64,000 nucleotides of DNA from Alphaproteobacteria bacterium (GCA_027045875.1 JALUAG010000049.1:1-64000), one strand, 5' to 3'. Positions 51,877 to 60,446 are shown, counted from the stretch's first letter. Numbers and translations: made by a program. Notes: generated from the sequence alone by a model not told the origin.

Positions 51877-52782
51877 TCACCACATGTCGAGCGGCAGGCC
51901 CCGGAAAACCGAGCCGTGGGCGAAGCCCGTCCCCAGGGCCCAGCCGGCGACGGCGGCGAGCATCAGCGGATCGGGGCCCTCCCCGGCGCGGGACCGCAGA
52001 CCCCGCCAGAGCGCGGTCAGGAAGAAGGCGAACGCGGCGTAGGCGGCGAGCGTCTCCCAGGGCGTGCCGGTGGCGGGCGGCGGCAGGCGCATGAGATAGA
52101 GGACGAGGGCAGCCAGTCCCGCGAGGCCGAGGGCGATCCCGCGGCAGGTCGCCGAGTGGCGCCGGCCCGGCAGCGAATCCGCGCCGCGGAGGACGAGATC
52201 CCCCTTGCCGGCGACGAGCTCGCCGAACATCGCCACCGCCGCCGCCCAGGCGAGAAGATCGAACCCGCGCGGCATGCCCAGCACGGTCGCGCCGGCATCG
52301 AGGGCCAGGGCGGCGGAAAGGGCGGTCAGCAGCAGCCGGGCGGGGGAGGGCAGCGGGGGAACCGCGTACCGGGCCGCCTGGCAGAGGGCCACCGACGCCG
52401 CCAGCACGGCCATCCCAGGCTGCGGCATGGCGGCGAGCAGGAGCCCCAGGAGCATCACCGGCGCGCCCAGGATCCTGCCGGCCGCCGTGCCGCCATCCGG
52501 CGACCGGGGCCCGGCGGCCAGCAGGGCGGCGCCCGAAACGCTCATCACCATGCCGAAGAAGACGAAGCCGAGGGCCAGTGCCTGATCGGAGGCGAGAGGG
52601 CCGCGGAAGAAGAACGCGGGCACGAGGACGAACAGGACGACCGGCCAGATCTGCGCCGGCGCCGCCATCCGTGCCGCGGCGGCCCGCAGACGGCCCCGCC
52701 GCGACCCCGCCGCTGTCCTCGCGATCGCACGGCGTACCTCGAACCTTCCACCGCCGGCGAGATCGGCCACCATCCCGGACAT
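51877..52782 (-). CDS. Polytopic membrane protein, unknown
   Basis: The 301-aa protein has an Arg-rich N-terminus of about 45 residues, then some eight hydrophobic helices. The general layout recalls UbiA-like prenyltransferases, but no Asp-rich NDxxD motif is present. I do not assign a family. A perfect CtrA box lies 59-74 bases upstream of its start. Confidence 0.65.
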   Translation of the reverse strand: MSGMVADLAGGGRFEVRRAIARTAAGSRRGRLRAAAARMAAPAQIWPVVLFVLVPAFFFRGPLASDQALALGFVFFGMVMSVSGAALLAAGPRSPDGGTAAGRILGAPVMLLGLLLAAMPQPGMAVLAASVALCQAARYAVPPLPSPARLLLTALSAALALDAGATVLGMPRGFDLLAWAAAVAMFGELVAGKGDLVLRGADSLPGRRHSATCRGIALGLAGLAALVLYLMRLPPPATGTPWETLAAYAAFAFFLTALWRGLRSRAGEGPDPLMLAAVAGWALGTGFAHGSVFRGLPLDMW

Positions 52783-52840
52783 CGTCGCGCTCTCCTCGGT
52801 CGCTGCGGCTCCGATGCCGCGGGATGGTGGACCAGGAAGG

Positions 52841-52856
52841 TTAACGAAGGGTTAAC
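52841..52856. promoter_or_regulatory. Perfect CtrA box
   Basis: TTAACGAAGGGTTAAC matches TTAA-N7-TTAAC exactly, and the extended site GGTTAAC-N5-GTTAACC also matches in reverse. It sits between the protease gene's 3' end and the start of the 51.9-kb membrane protein. Confidence 0.6.
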
Positions 52857-52871
52857 CCTGACGGCGGCATC

Positions 52872-54245
52872 TCACGGCAGCAGCAGGAAGATCTGCATGT
52901 TGCCGCGCAGGATGGTGAGCGCGAACACCTTCTTCGCGCGCTGCGCCCGCTCCTCGAACTCGGCCAGCGAGCCGACGGGCTCGCGGTTGACGCCGGTGAT
53001 GATGTCGCCGGGGCGCAGCCCGACCTGCCAGGCCGGCGAGCCGCGGGCCACGTCGGCCACCAGCACGCCGCGGACGTTGCCGTGGGCGGGGTGATCCTCG
53101 GGAATGTCGGTGAGGGTGGCGCCCGCCAGCTGAGGCACCGCCTCGGCCCCCGAAATCACCGTTTCGGCCGGCGCCCCGACCGTCACCTCGACCCGCCTTT
53201 CGGCACCGTCGCGGAGGATGGTCAGGGTCACCCTGCGGCCGCGCTCGACGAGGCCGATGCGGTTGCGCAGATCGGTGGAGCTCTTCACCGGCCGACCGTC
53301 CACCGCCACCACCACGTCGCCCGGTCGCAGCCCGGCTTCCGCCGCCGGCGAGCCCGGCTCGACGCGGCTGATCACCGCGCCGCTGCGGCCCGGGATGCCC
53401 ATGGCGTCGGCGATCTCGGGGGTGAGGTCCTGGATCACCACCCCGATGCGGCCGCGGCGCACCTCGCCGTAGCGCAGGAGCTGGTCCATCACCGCGCGGG
53501 CCATGTTCACCGGAACCGCGAAGCCGATGCCGACGTTGCCGCCGGCCGGGGCGATGATGGCGGTGTTGATGCCCACGAGCTCGCCCTTGGTGTTGATGAG
53601 CGCGCCGCCCGAATTGCCGGGATTGATGGGGGCGTCGGTCTGGATGAAGCTCTCGTAGTTCTCGGCGGCGAGACCGCTGCGGCCGAGCGCGCTCACGATG
53701 CCCGAGGTCACCGTCTGGCCGAGCCCGAAGGGATTGCCGATGGCGAGCACCACGTCGCCCACCTGCAGGCGATCGGAATCGCCCATGGGCAGGGCGGTCA
53801 GCCGTTCGGCGGGGATCCTGAGGAGCGCGATGTCGGTGGCCGGATCACGGCCGACGAGCTCGGCCTTGAAGCGCCGCTTGTCCTTCAGGGTGACGGTGAT
53901 CTCCTCCGCCCCCTGCACCACGTGATTGTTGGTCAGCACATAGCCCTTGTCGGCATCGACGATGACCCCCGAGCCGGCGCTCAGCACCTCGCGTCGGGGC
54001 TCCATGTCGGGCAGGCCGAAGAAACGGCGGAAGAACGGATCGCGCAGGAGGGGATTGGTCTGTACCGGACGCACCGAGCGGACGGCGATGTTGACGACGG
54101 CGGGCGTCGCCCGTTCGAGGACCGGAGCCAGGGTGAGCACGCCCCGCTCGCGATCGAGGAGGGAAAGCTGGGCCTCGGCGGCGCTCGCGACGACGGAGAC
54201 CACGGCGACCAACAGCGTCGCCAGCCATATGCGGTAGCGTGACAT
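52872..54245 (-). CDS. DegP/HtrA-type periplasmic serine protease
   Basis: The 457-aa precursor has a signal peptide (MSRYRIWLATLLVAVVSVV, cleavage after AAEA). A trypsin-like domain follows with His in LTNNHVV, Asp in DPATDIALL and Ser in NPGNSGGALIN, and then two PDZ domains (about 260-350 and 370-455). It handles misfolded envelope proteins. The lineage is DegP/DegQ-like (MucD). It is upstream, on the same strand, of the CtrA-boxed membrane gene, and an Hsp20 operon terminator lies on its 5' side. Confidence 0.94.
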   Translation of the reverse strand: MSRYRIWLATLLVAVVSVVASAAEAQLSLLDRERGVLTLAPVLERATPAVVNIAVRSVRPVQTNPLLRDPFFRRFFGLPDMEPRREVLSAGSGVIVDADKGYVLTNNHVVQGAEEITVTLKDKRRFKAELVGRDPATDIALLRIPAERLTALPMGDSDRLQVGDVVLAIGNPFGLGQTVTSGIVSALGRSGLAAENYESFIQTDAPINPGNSGGALINTKGELVGINTAIIAPAGGNVGIGFAVPVNMARAVMDQLLRYGEVRRGRIGVVIQDLTPEIADAMGIPGRSGAVISRVEPGSPAAEAGLRPGDVVVAVDGRPVKSSTDLRNRIGLVERGRRVTLTILRDGAERRVEVTVGAPAETVISGAEAVPQLAGATLTDIPEDHPAHGNVRGVLVADVARGSPAWQVGLRPGDIITGVNREPVGSLAEFEERAQRAKKVFALTILRGNMQIFLLLP

Positions 54246-54382
54246 CCTCGTTCTCCCGACAATCGATCGACGGGGAGGGCGGAAGACCGCATCCAGGGGC
54301 CGCCCGTCCCCGAACCGTGGCGAAAACCTCCGCCTTTCATGTAGGCACGGCAAGCGGTCGCGGAGGGCGTCGTCCGTGCGAC

Positions 54383-54417
54383 AAAAAAGCCGGAGAACCC
54401 GCGGCTTCTCCGGCTTT
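54383..54417 (-). terminator. Rho-independent terminator of the Hsp20/micro-ORF operon
   Basis: On the minus strand AAAGCCGGAGAA pairs perfectly (12 bp) with TTCTCCGGCTTT across an eight-base loop and runs into TTTTTT. It lies 14 bases after the micro-ORF stop. Confidence 0.92.
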
Positions 54418-54430
54418 CGGGACGTTCGGC

Positions 54431-54598
54431 TCAGCTCTTCGCGGCCTCGTCGCCCCGGGTTCCGGATCCGCCGTCGCCCACCGGCGACAGCAGCGCCATC
54501 ACCCAGCAGGGCGGACAGATCCAGAACAGCCAGGGCGCGACGGCCAGCTGGGCCGCCAGCCAGTTCGGTGGCGGGGCGGCCCCGAGCAGACCGCTCAC
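54431..54598 (-). CDS. 55-aa membrane micro-protein coupled to Hsp20
   Basis: The GTG start (54598-54596) overlaps the Hsp20 stop as GTGA, and the ORF ends 14 bases before a strong terminator, so it sits neatly in the transcript. The peptide has one hydrophobic stretch (LAVAPWLFWICPPCWVMALL) with a CPPC-like pair, then an acidic/basic tail ending DEAAKS. No family is recognised. The operon position supports expression, and coupling implies co-production with the chaperone. Confidence 0.55.
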   Translation of the reverse strand: MSGLLGAAPPPNWLAAQLAVAPWLFWICPPCWVMALLSPVGDGGSGTRGDEAAKS

Positions 54599-55101
54599 GC
54601 CGCCTTGACCTCGATCCGCTTGACGGGCTTCTGTGCGGCCTCCGGCTTGGGCAGGCGGATGGTCAGCACACCCTTGTCGAAGCTGGCCTCCGCCTTGTCC
54701 GGCTCGATCTCGGCCGGCAGCCGGATGGTCCGCTCGAAGCGACCGAAGCGCCGCTCAAGGAGGTAGCGATTCTCCTCCTTCTCCTCGCGCTCGGCCTTCT
54801 TCTCGCCGCGGATCGTCAGCATGTCGCCGCGAAGTTCGATGGACACGTCATCGGGATCGACGCCGGGCAGCTCTGCCACCACCTTGTAGGCGTCGTCCGT
54901 CTCGACGATGTCCACTTCCGGCAGCAGCTCGCCCGCGCCCGCGGTCGGAAACGGGAAGCCCCAGGCGCTCCGACCGCCGAAGAACTCGTCGAACAGCCGA
55001 TCCACCTCCCGCCGGAAGCTGGCGAAGGGATCGAGCATCTCGTTCCGGTTGGCGGCGGGCTGCCGCGCGGGCCTCGGGATCAGGGTCCGCACATCCACCA
55101 T
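54595..55101 (-). CDS. Small heat-shock protein Hsp20 (class with long C-terminus)
   Basis: This ATP-independent holdase has 168 aa. The alpha-crystallin domain (about residues 60-155) includes VVAELPGVDPDDVSIELRGD and FDKGVLTIRLPK. The N-terminus is DPFASFRREVDRLFDEFFGG, typical of the bacterial class B type. ATG 55101 is preceded by AGGAGGT at ideal distance. It follows a second Hsp20 gene with a 108-base gap that contains a 9-bp hairpin (55177-55200). Confidence 0.93.
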   Translation of the reverse strand: MVDVRTLIPRPARQPAANRNEMLDPFASFRREVDRLFDEFFGGRSAWGFPFPTAGAGELLPEVDIVETDDAYKVVAELPGVDPDDVSIELRGDMLTIRGEKKAEREEKEENRYLLERRFGRFERTIRLPAEIEPDKAEASFDKGVLTIRLPKPEAAQKPVKRIEVKAA

Positions 55102-55209
55102 GGCTGCACCTCCTTTCCGCATCACGTTTTCCGCATCCCGCCCGTGAGGGCGGAAGGGAGAAGGCGACCGGCGTCCTCCGGGCGGACCGCCCCGCCCGGA
55201 GCCCGACGA

Positions 55210-55710
55210 TCAGGCCGCTTCGGCCCCCTTTTCGCCTTCGCGCTCACCGTCCTCGCGCGCCTCGACCTCGCGATGCTCGATCGTCCGCGTGGCACCGCGG
55301 ATCTCGATCCGCCGCGGCCGCAGCGCCTCGGGGACCTCGCGCGCGAGCTCGATGATCAGGAGGCCGTTCTCAAGGCGCGCTTCCTTCACCTTCACGTAGT
55401 CGGCGAGCTGGAAGCGCCGCTCGAAGGCACGACCGGCGATGCCGCGATGGAGATAGGTGACGTTCGCCGGCTCCCGGCGCTTGCCGCGCACGGTCAGCAG
55501 GTTGGGCTCGGTGACGATCTCCAGATCCTCCGGCCCGAAGCCGGCGACAGCCATGACAATGCGGTAGCTGTCCTCGCCCAGCTTCTCGATGTTGTAGGGC
55601 GGATAGGACGCGCCGTTGTCCTCGATCTGCAGGGCAGCATCGAGTGCCTGCCACAGCCGGTCGAAGCCGACCGTCGACCGCAGCAGGGGCGTGAGATCCA
55701 GTGTGGCCAT
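55210..55710 (-). CDS. Small heat-shock protein Hsp20 (IbpA type)
   Basis: The 166-aa holdase starts MATLDLTPLLRSTVGFDRLW and continues with YPPYNIEKLGEDSYRIVMAV, the IbpA/HspH class A signature. The alpha-crystallin domain includes ENGLLIIELAREVPE. ATG 55710 has AGGAGG eight bases upstream. A possible heat-shock promoter (CTTGAA ... TATTAT) lies about 72-97 bases upstream. Together with the next gene it pairs the two Hsp20 classes. Confidence 0.93.
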   Translation of the reverse strand: MATLDLTPLLRSTVGFDRLWQALDAALQIEDNGASYPPYNIEKLGEDSYRIVMAVAGFGPEDLEIVTEPNLLTVRGKRREPANVTYLHRGIAGRAFERRFQLADYVKVKEARLENGLLIIELAREVPEALRPRRIEIRGATRTIEHREVEAREDGEREGEKGAEAA

Positions 55711-55781
55711 AGTTACCCTCCTTCGAGCGATATCCCAGCCATCACGGGTGCGGCCCCTCGATCGGCAGCCGCATTCTTTAC

Positions 55782-55807
55782 ATAATACCGAGCCAGCGGG
55801 GTTCAAG
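55782..55807 (-). promoter_or_regulatory. Possible RpoH-type heat-shock promoter
   Basis: On the minus strand CTTGAA (55807-55802) and TATTAT (55787-55782) are separated by 14 bases, upstream of the IbpA-type gene. The perfect CTTGAA and short spacer suit sigma-32 better than sigma-70; the -10 is only partly like the RpoH consensus. Confidence 0.4.
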
Positions 55808-57023
55808 AGGTGGCACGGGCTCTCCCGCCCACGAGCAGCATGCCGACCGCCGGCAGCAGCGTCATCACGGCCAGCGTGGGCACGGCGCTGCCCGTGTAGA
55901 AGGCCGCGAGCAGGCTGCCGATCACCGCCGGAACGAAGGTCTGCAGCACACCCAGTGCCGAGACCACGCCGCCCACCATGCGGCCGTGCGGTTGCAGCGC
56001 GAGGGCGGTGCTGTTGGAGACGATCAGGCTGAAGCTGAAGAAGAAGGCGCCGAAGCCCGGCACCAGGAACCAGGCCGAGGACGGCTCGAGAACGGCGACG
56101 CCGAGGTTGAGGAGGCCGCTCGCGAAGGCGCCGGCGCTGCCGAGGGTGATCACGCGGGCGAGGGAAAGGAACCGCACGAGACGCGCGTTGACGAGACTAC
56201 CTGCCGCGGCGCAGGCGGCGGTGAGGGCGAACATGATCGCGAAGCCGCCGGGACCGACCCCGAAGAGGTCCATGTAGATCACCGGCACGTTGGTCAGGTA
56301 GACGATCAGTGTGACGAAGGCGAGGATGGTGACGACCGCGAAGCGCCGCGAGCGGCGGTGACCGAGGAGCGCCCGGTAGCCGTCGAGGATGCGTCGCGGA
56401 TGCAGGGCACCGGCATCGGGGAAGCGGCGGGTCTCCTCGAGCCCGAGCGCCGTCCAGGCGAGCATGGCGAGGCCGTAGAGGGCGAGGAAGGCGAAGATCC
56501 AGCGCCAGGAGCCGAGCGCGAGCAGCCCGGCGCCGATCGTGGGCGCCACGATCGGGGCGGTGATGAAGGCGGCCATCACGAAGGACATCACCCGGGCCAT
56601 CACCGGCCCCTCGAAGAGATCGCGGACCACCGCCCGGCTGAGGATGGGCCCGGTGGCCCCGGCGAGCCCCTGCAGGAGGCGCAGCAGCAGCAGGGTCTCG
56701 ATGTCCGTCGCCGCGAGGCAGGCGAGGCTCGCCAGCACGAACAGGCCGATGCCCCACAGAAGGACCGGCTTGCGGCCGTAGCGGTCGGAGAGGGGGCCGA
56801 TGACGATCTGGCCGAGGGCGAAGCCCGTGAAGAAGCTGGTCACGGTGAGCTGGGCCGCAGCGAGGCTGCTGCCGAGCTCCTGCGCCACCGCCGGGATCGC
56901 CGGCAGGTTCACGTCGATGGTCATGGCGCCCATGCTCATCAGCGCCGAGACCAGGAAGACGAAGCCCACCGTGGCCTCGCGACCGCCCGACGTCGGCGGC
57001 CGCCTGCGGGCGCCCTCCGGCAC
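55803..57023 (-). CDS. MFS efflux transporter, Bcr/CflA family
   Basis: This 12-helix proton-driven exporter has 406 aa. Motif A is GPLSDRYGRKPVLLWG; the N-terminus has MSMGAMTIDVNLPAIPAVAQELG, the Bcr/CflA pattern. The GTG start 57023 has AGGAGGAAC just upstream. It begins nine bases after the glutamine-synthetase-like gene, so the two are co-transcribed. The substrate could be a drug or a small metabolite such as an amino-acid derivative. Confidence 0.88.
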   Translation of the reverse strand: MPEGARRRPPTSGGREATVGFVFLVSALMSMGAMTIDVNLPAIPAVAQELGSSLAAAQLTVTSFFTGFALGQIVIGPLSDRYGRKPVLLWGIGLFVLASLACLAATDIETLLLLRLLQGLAGATGPILSRAVVRDLFEGPVMARVMSFVMAAFITAPIVAPTIGAGLLALGSWRWIFAFLALYGLAMLAWTALGLEETRRFPDAGALHPRRILDGYRALLGHRRSRRFAVVTILAFVTLIVYLTNVPVIYMDLFGVGPGGFAIMFALTAACAAAGSLVNARLVRFLSLARVITLGSAGAFASGLLNLGVAVLEPSSAWFLVPGFGAFFFSFSLIVSNSTALALQPHGRMVGGVVSALGVLQTFVPAVIGSLLAAFYTGSAVPTLAVMTLLPAVGMLLVGGRARATS

Positions 57024-57032
57024 CGTTCCTCC

Positions 57033-58442
57033 TCAGAGGCTGTAGTAGAGCTGGAACTCCACCGGATGCGGCGTGCGCTCGACCCGCTCGAGCTCGCGGC
57101 GCTTGACCTGGATGTAGGCCTCGACGAGGTCGGGCGGCATGACATCCCCCCGTTCCAGGAACTCGTGGTCGGCCTCGAGGGCGGCCAGCGCCTCGCCGAG
57201 ATCCTGGCAGGCCCGGGGCAGATCCTCGAGTTCCACCGCCCGCAGATCGTAGAGATTGCGGTCCATGGCGTCGCCCGGCTCGAGCTGGCGCTCGATGCCG
57301 TCGAGACCGGCCATCAGGATGGCGGCGAAGGCCAGATAGGGGTTGGCGGTGGGATCGGGGAACCGCACCTCGATGCGCTTGTATTCGGGACGGGCGGCGA
57401 AGGGGATGCGGATGGCCGCCGACCGGTTGAAGGCGGCATAGGTGAGCAGCACCGGCTCGTCGAGGCCGGGGCGGAGCCGCCGGTAGCTGTTGGTGGTGGC
57501 GTTGGTGAAGGCGTTGAGGGCCCGGGCGTGGGCCAGCACGCCGGCGATGAAGGACAGGCAGAGGGGACTGAGATCGGCGTAGCCCTGACCGGCGAACAGC
57601 GGCTTGCCGCCGCGGTGCAGGGAGAGATTGACGTGCAGTCCGGAGCCCGGCTCCTCGACCAGGGGCTTGGCCATGAAGGTGGCGCTCTTGCCGTAGGAGG
57701 CCGCCACCTGATGGACCACGTATTTGATCACCTGGAGGCGGTCCGCGGCCCGCAGCAGCGGCGAGGGGCCGCTGCTCAGCTCGCACTGGCAGGTGGCGCG
57801 ACCGTGGCGGTGCTGGACTCGGCCGAGCCCCAGCGAGGTGAGGATGGTGGCCACCTCGGCACGGATCTCGGCCAGATGATCGGTGGGCGGCATGGCCAGA
57901 TAGGCGTCGCCCGGGGCCGGGCGATGGCCGGGATTGCCGTCGGCGTAGCTCTGCGAGGCGGCACGGCCGCTCTCGCTGGCCTGCAGACGGTAGCCGCCGG
58001 CCATGCCGCCGATCTCGAGACGGACGTCGTCGAACAGGAAGAAGGCGAGCTCCGCCGCCAGCAGCGCCTCGTCGGCGACGCCGAGGTCCGCGAGATGCCG
58101 GGCCGCGCGGCGGGCGACGGAACGGGGATCGCGCTCGTAGCCGATGCCGGTGGCGGGATCGGAGCCGTCGCACAACAGCACGAGGGTCGGCTGGGCGGTG
58201 AAGGGATCGACGAAGGCGCTCGCGAGATCCGGCTTCAGGAGGAGGTCGGATTCGGAGACGTCCCGCCAGCCGGGCACCGCGGAGCCGTCGATGAACAGGC
58301 CGTGCTCGAGCACCGTGGCGTCGACGCTGCCGGCGTCGATGGCGGTGTGCCGGAAGCGGCCGGCGAGATCGGTGAAGCGGAGATCGACGATCTTGAGGCG
58401 TTCTTTCTCTATCCGTTCGAGGATCGTCTCGGGATTGCTCAT
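57033..58442 (-). CDS. Glutamine-synthetase paralogue lacking metal-site residues
   Basis: The 469-aa protein aligns end to end with type I glutamine synthetase, from KIVDLRFTDLAGRF to TPHPVEFQLYYSL. It keeps E131 (E. coli Glu129), E221 (Glu220), H270 (Glu-site His269) and RIEVRFPDPTANPY. The n1-metal ligand Glu131 is A133 and Glu212 is H213, in the divergent stretch QHRHGRATCQCEL. Asn264 is P265. The NLYDL tyrosine near the adenylylation site remains. It may ligate a different substrate, or be regulatory or inactive. It is co-transcribed with a Bcr/CflA exporter. The organism's true glnA is presumably elsewhere. Confidence 0.85.
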   Translation of the reverse strand: MSNPETILERIEKERLKIVDLRFTDLAGRFRHTAIDAGSVDATVLEHGLFIDGSAVPGWRDVSESDLLLKPDLASAFVDPFTAQPTLVLLCDGSDPATGIGYERDPRSVARRAARHLADLGVADEALLAAELAFFLFDDVRLEIGGMAGGYRLQASESGRAASQSYADGNPGHRPAPGDAYLAMPPTDHLAEIRAEVATILTSLGLGRVQHRHGRATCQCELSSGPSPLLRAADRLQVIKYVVHQVAASYGKSATFMAKPLVEEPGSGLHVNLSLHRGGKPLFAGQGYADLSPLCLSFIAGVLAHARALNAFTNATTNSYRRLRPGLDEPVLLTYAAFNRSAAIRIPFAARPEYKRIEVRFPDPTANPYLAFAAILMAGLDGIERQLEPGDAMDRNLYDLRAVELEDLPRACQDLGEALAALEADHEFLERGDVMPPDLVEAYIQVKRRELERVERTPHPVEFQLYYSL

Positions 58443-58602
58443 CCTGGCCTGGTCCTTCGCTCACTGGCGCGACGCTGCCGACCGGCCGCCGGCGAGGGAC
58501 GGAGCTTGCCGCGGCGCCACGGCCCGATCAAGCCTCCGTTAACGATTTGCGGGTAGCATGGCGGGAGGAGGCGGTCGAGCCGCCGCAGGAGATGGTCGAC
58601 CG

Positions 58603-60429
58603 ATGAACCCCCTCGGTCCCGCCGGGGGCCCGGCTCCCGTCCGGCCGGGCGAGGATCCGTCGCTGCCCGGCCGCAAGGTGACGGCGGCGCCCCCGCGCGC
58701 CGGCGGCATCCTGCGTCTCGACCTCAGGCTGGCCGGAACGGCCGGAGAGGATCTCGTGCTCGAGGGTTCGGGGCGGCGGCTGCTGCTCGCCGGCGAGGGC
58801 GAGGTCGTGAGCGCCCTGCGCCGGGCGGCGACGGTGGGGCGGAGCCGCCTCGTACTGCTGCTGCTACGGGGCGGCGAGCCCGGAGAGCGGGCGGTGGCGG
58901 CGAGACTGGTGGCGCTCGACGGCGAGCCGCTCGATCTCGCGGTGTCGCTGCGGCGCGCCCCGGCCACGGAGACCGCCACGCGCCCGTCGCCGGGGAACCC
59001 GGCTGCGGGGGCGGACCGGCCGGAGGAGGCGGCCGACCTCCGGCGTCCCTTCGCGGCGACCGTGCTGGCGACGGGTCGGGCCTCCGGACGGCTGACCGTG
59101 GTGCTGGAACCGGTCCCGCGCCCGCCCGCAACCCCCGCCGCACCACCCGCTGCCACGCCTTCCGCCGGCCTGCCTCCCGCCGGCGGGGCTGCGGCGGGCC
59201 CATCCGCCGTTCCCGCGCCGACACCCGTGTTCCCGCCGCCGGAAGGCGCCTCGGCGCCGCCGCTGGCCGCACGGACGGCGACCGGAGCGTCCGCCGGGGA
59301 AGCCGCCCGGGCTGCGCCGCCGACCGCTCGCCCGGCGCCGATCCCGTCCCCGGTGGCGCCGCCGCCCTCGGCCGCGAGAACCCCGCTACCCGGGGTTCTC
59401 CCGAACGCACCGGCGGCGGGGGCCACGGCGCCGCCCTCGGCCGCGGTCCCGCCGACCGCCGCATCCACCGCCGGCGGTGTCGCCGCCGGCACCCCTCCGG
59501 CGTCCTCCGGTGCGGGTGGCGCGACGCCGGCGACAGCCGTCGCGCATCCACCCCCTTCCGCCGCTGCCGCCTCGGGTGCAGCCGCGCCGCCGCCCGTGGC
59601 GGTGGCGGAGACGGCGGGTTCCTCGCCGACCGGCCCGGTCACTCTCCGATCCGCGCCGCCGGGCGCGGAACTGCTCCCGAGGCTCGAAGCGGGCAGCCGC
59701 GTCGATGCGACCGTGATCGGCCGGGATCCCGCCGGGAGGTTGGTGCTGCGTCTCGCCGACGGGCCCGCGGCGCCGCTTCTCCAGATCGAGGAGCCCGGTC
59801 TCGACGTGCCGCCGGGAAGCCGCCTCACGGTCCGCGTCGATCGGGTGCTGGAAGGCGGCGCGCGGGAGGCCGCGGAACGGGCGCCCGCCGCGGTTCCGGC
59901 CACCGGGCCGGCGACCACCGCCTCCATCGCCATGACCGATCGGGACGCGGCGCTGCGGCTGTTCGCCTATCTGCTGCGCCGCCCGCCCGCGGAGGCGGGG
60001 GACCGCGCCACGGCGGCTCCGACCCGGGCCGAGACCCCCGCGCCCGCGGCTGCGCCCGGCTCCGGCGGCGGCTCGGGTGCGAACGCGGTGGTCTGGCTCA
60101 CCGGCGGCGAGGCGCCGCGCGCGCTCCGGATCGGCGAGGAGGCGGAGGGGAAAGCCGCCGCGGACGAGGACGGCGGCCGGCGCTGGATCTTCGCCCTCGA
60201 GCTCGCCGCCTTCGGCGCCGTCCGGCTCGAACTCTGGTCCCGGGGCGGCAGCCGGCAGCTCGCGGTGCGCAGCGAGCGGCCGCTGTCGGAAGAGGTGCGC
60301 CGCCTGATCGCCGACATGTTCGGGGCCGCCCTCGAGATCACCGGCAGCCGGGGCTGGCTGGTGTTCACCGATCTCGTCGCCGTCGGGGCCGCAGGGCACG
60401 GCGCGGGTGGCCGGGGTCTGATCGCCTGA
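58603..60429 (+). CDS. Ala/Pro-rich protein with FliK-like C-terminal domain
   Basis: The 608-aa product has a folded N-terminal domain (residues about 30-120) and a long Ala/Pro/Gly linker (about 190-360). A small beta domain follows (LEAGSRVDATVIGRDPAGRLVLRLADG). The C-terminal domain of about 90 residues (WIFALELAAFGAVRLELWSR, ending GSRGWLVFTD) resembles the hook-length-control Flg_hook domain of FliK. Linker-plus-C-domain fits a FliK-type ruler or substrate-switch protein. No flagellar genes are in the window, so it may be an orphan. GGAGAT precedes ATG 58603. Confidence 0.55.
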   Translation: MNPLGPAGGPAPVRPGEDPSLPGRKVTAAPPRAGGILRLDLRLAGTAGEDLVLEGSGRRLLLAGEGEVVSALRRAATVGRSRLVLLLLRGGEPGERAVAARLVALDGEPLDLAVSLRRAPATETATRPSPGNPAAGADRPEEAADLRRPFAATVLATGRASGRLTVVLEPVPRPPATPAAPPAATPSAGLPPAGGAAAGPSAVPAPTPVFPPPEGASAPPLAARTATGASAGEAARAAPPTARPAPIPSPVAPPPSAARTPLPGVLPNAPAAGATAPPSAAVPPTAASTAGGVAAGTPPASSGAGGATPATAVAHPPPSAAAASGAAAPPPVAVAETAGSSPTGPVTLRSAPPGAELLPRLEAGSRVDATVIGRDPAGRLVLRLADGPAAPLLQIEEPGLDVPPGSRLTVRVDRVLEGGAREAAERAPAAVPATGPATTASIAMTDRDAALRLFAYLLRRPPAEAGDRATAAPTRAETPAPAAAPGSGGGSGANAVVWLTGGEAPRALRIGEEAEGKAAADEDGGRRWIFALELAAFGAVRLELWSRGGSRQLAVRSERPLSEEVRRLIADMFGAALEITGSRGWLVFTDLVAVGAAGHGAGGRGLIA

Positions 60430-60446
60430 GGGTGGCGCCACCTCAG
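60426..60446. terminator. Inverted repeat spanning convergent stop codons
   Basis: CTGAGG(G)TGGC pairs with GCCACCTCAG, a near-perfect hairpin with one extra G that contains both the FliK-like TGA and the hemN stop. There is no U-tract. A terminator or 3'-end role is possible. Confidence 0.3.

Noticed and set aside
58538-58545. GTTAAC half-site upstream of the FliK-like gene as a CtrA box (also one near 6058)
   Set aside because: The second TTAA half at N7 spacing is missing; only a half-site is present.
55986-58556. Very long plus-strand open frame opposite the exporter and glutamine-synthetase-like genes
   Set aside because: It is an antisense shadow with no similarity and a His/Glu/Asp/Gly-rich composition typical of reverse frames in GC-rich genes. 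Similar long shadows at 40-2121 and 991-3819 were also discarded except for the gmd part.
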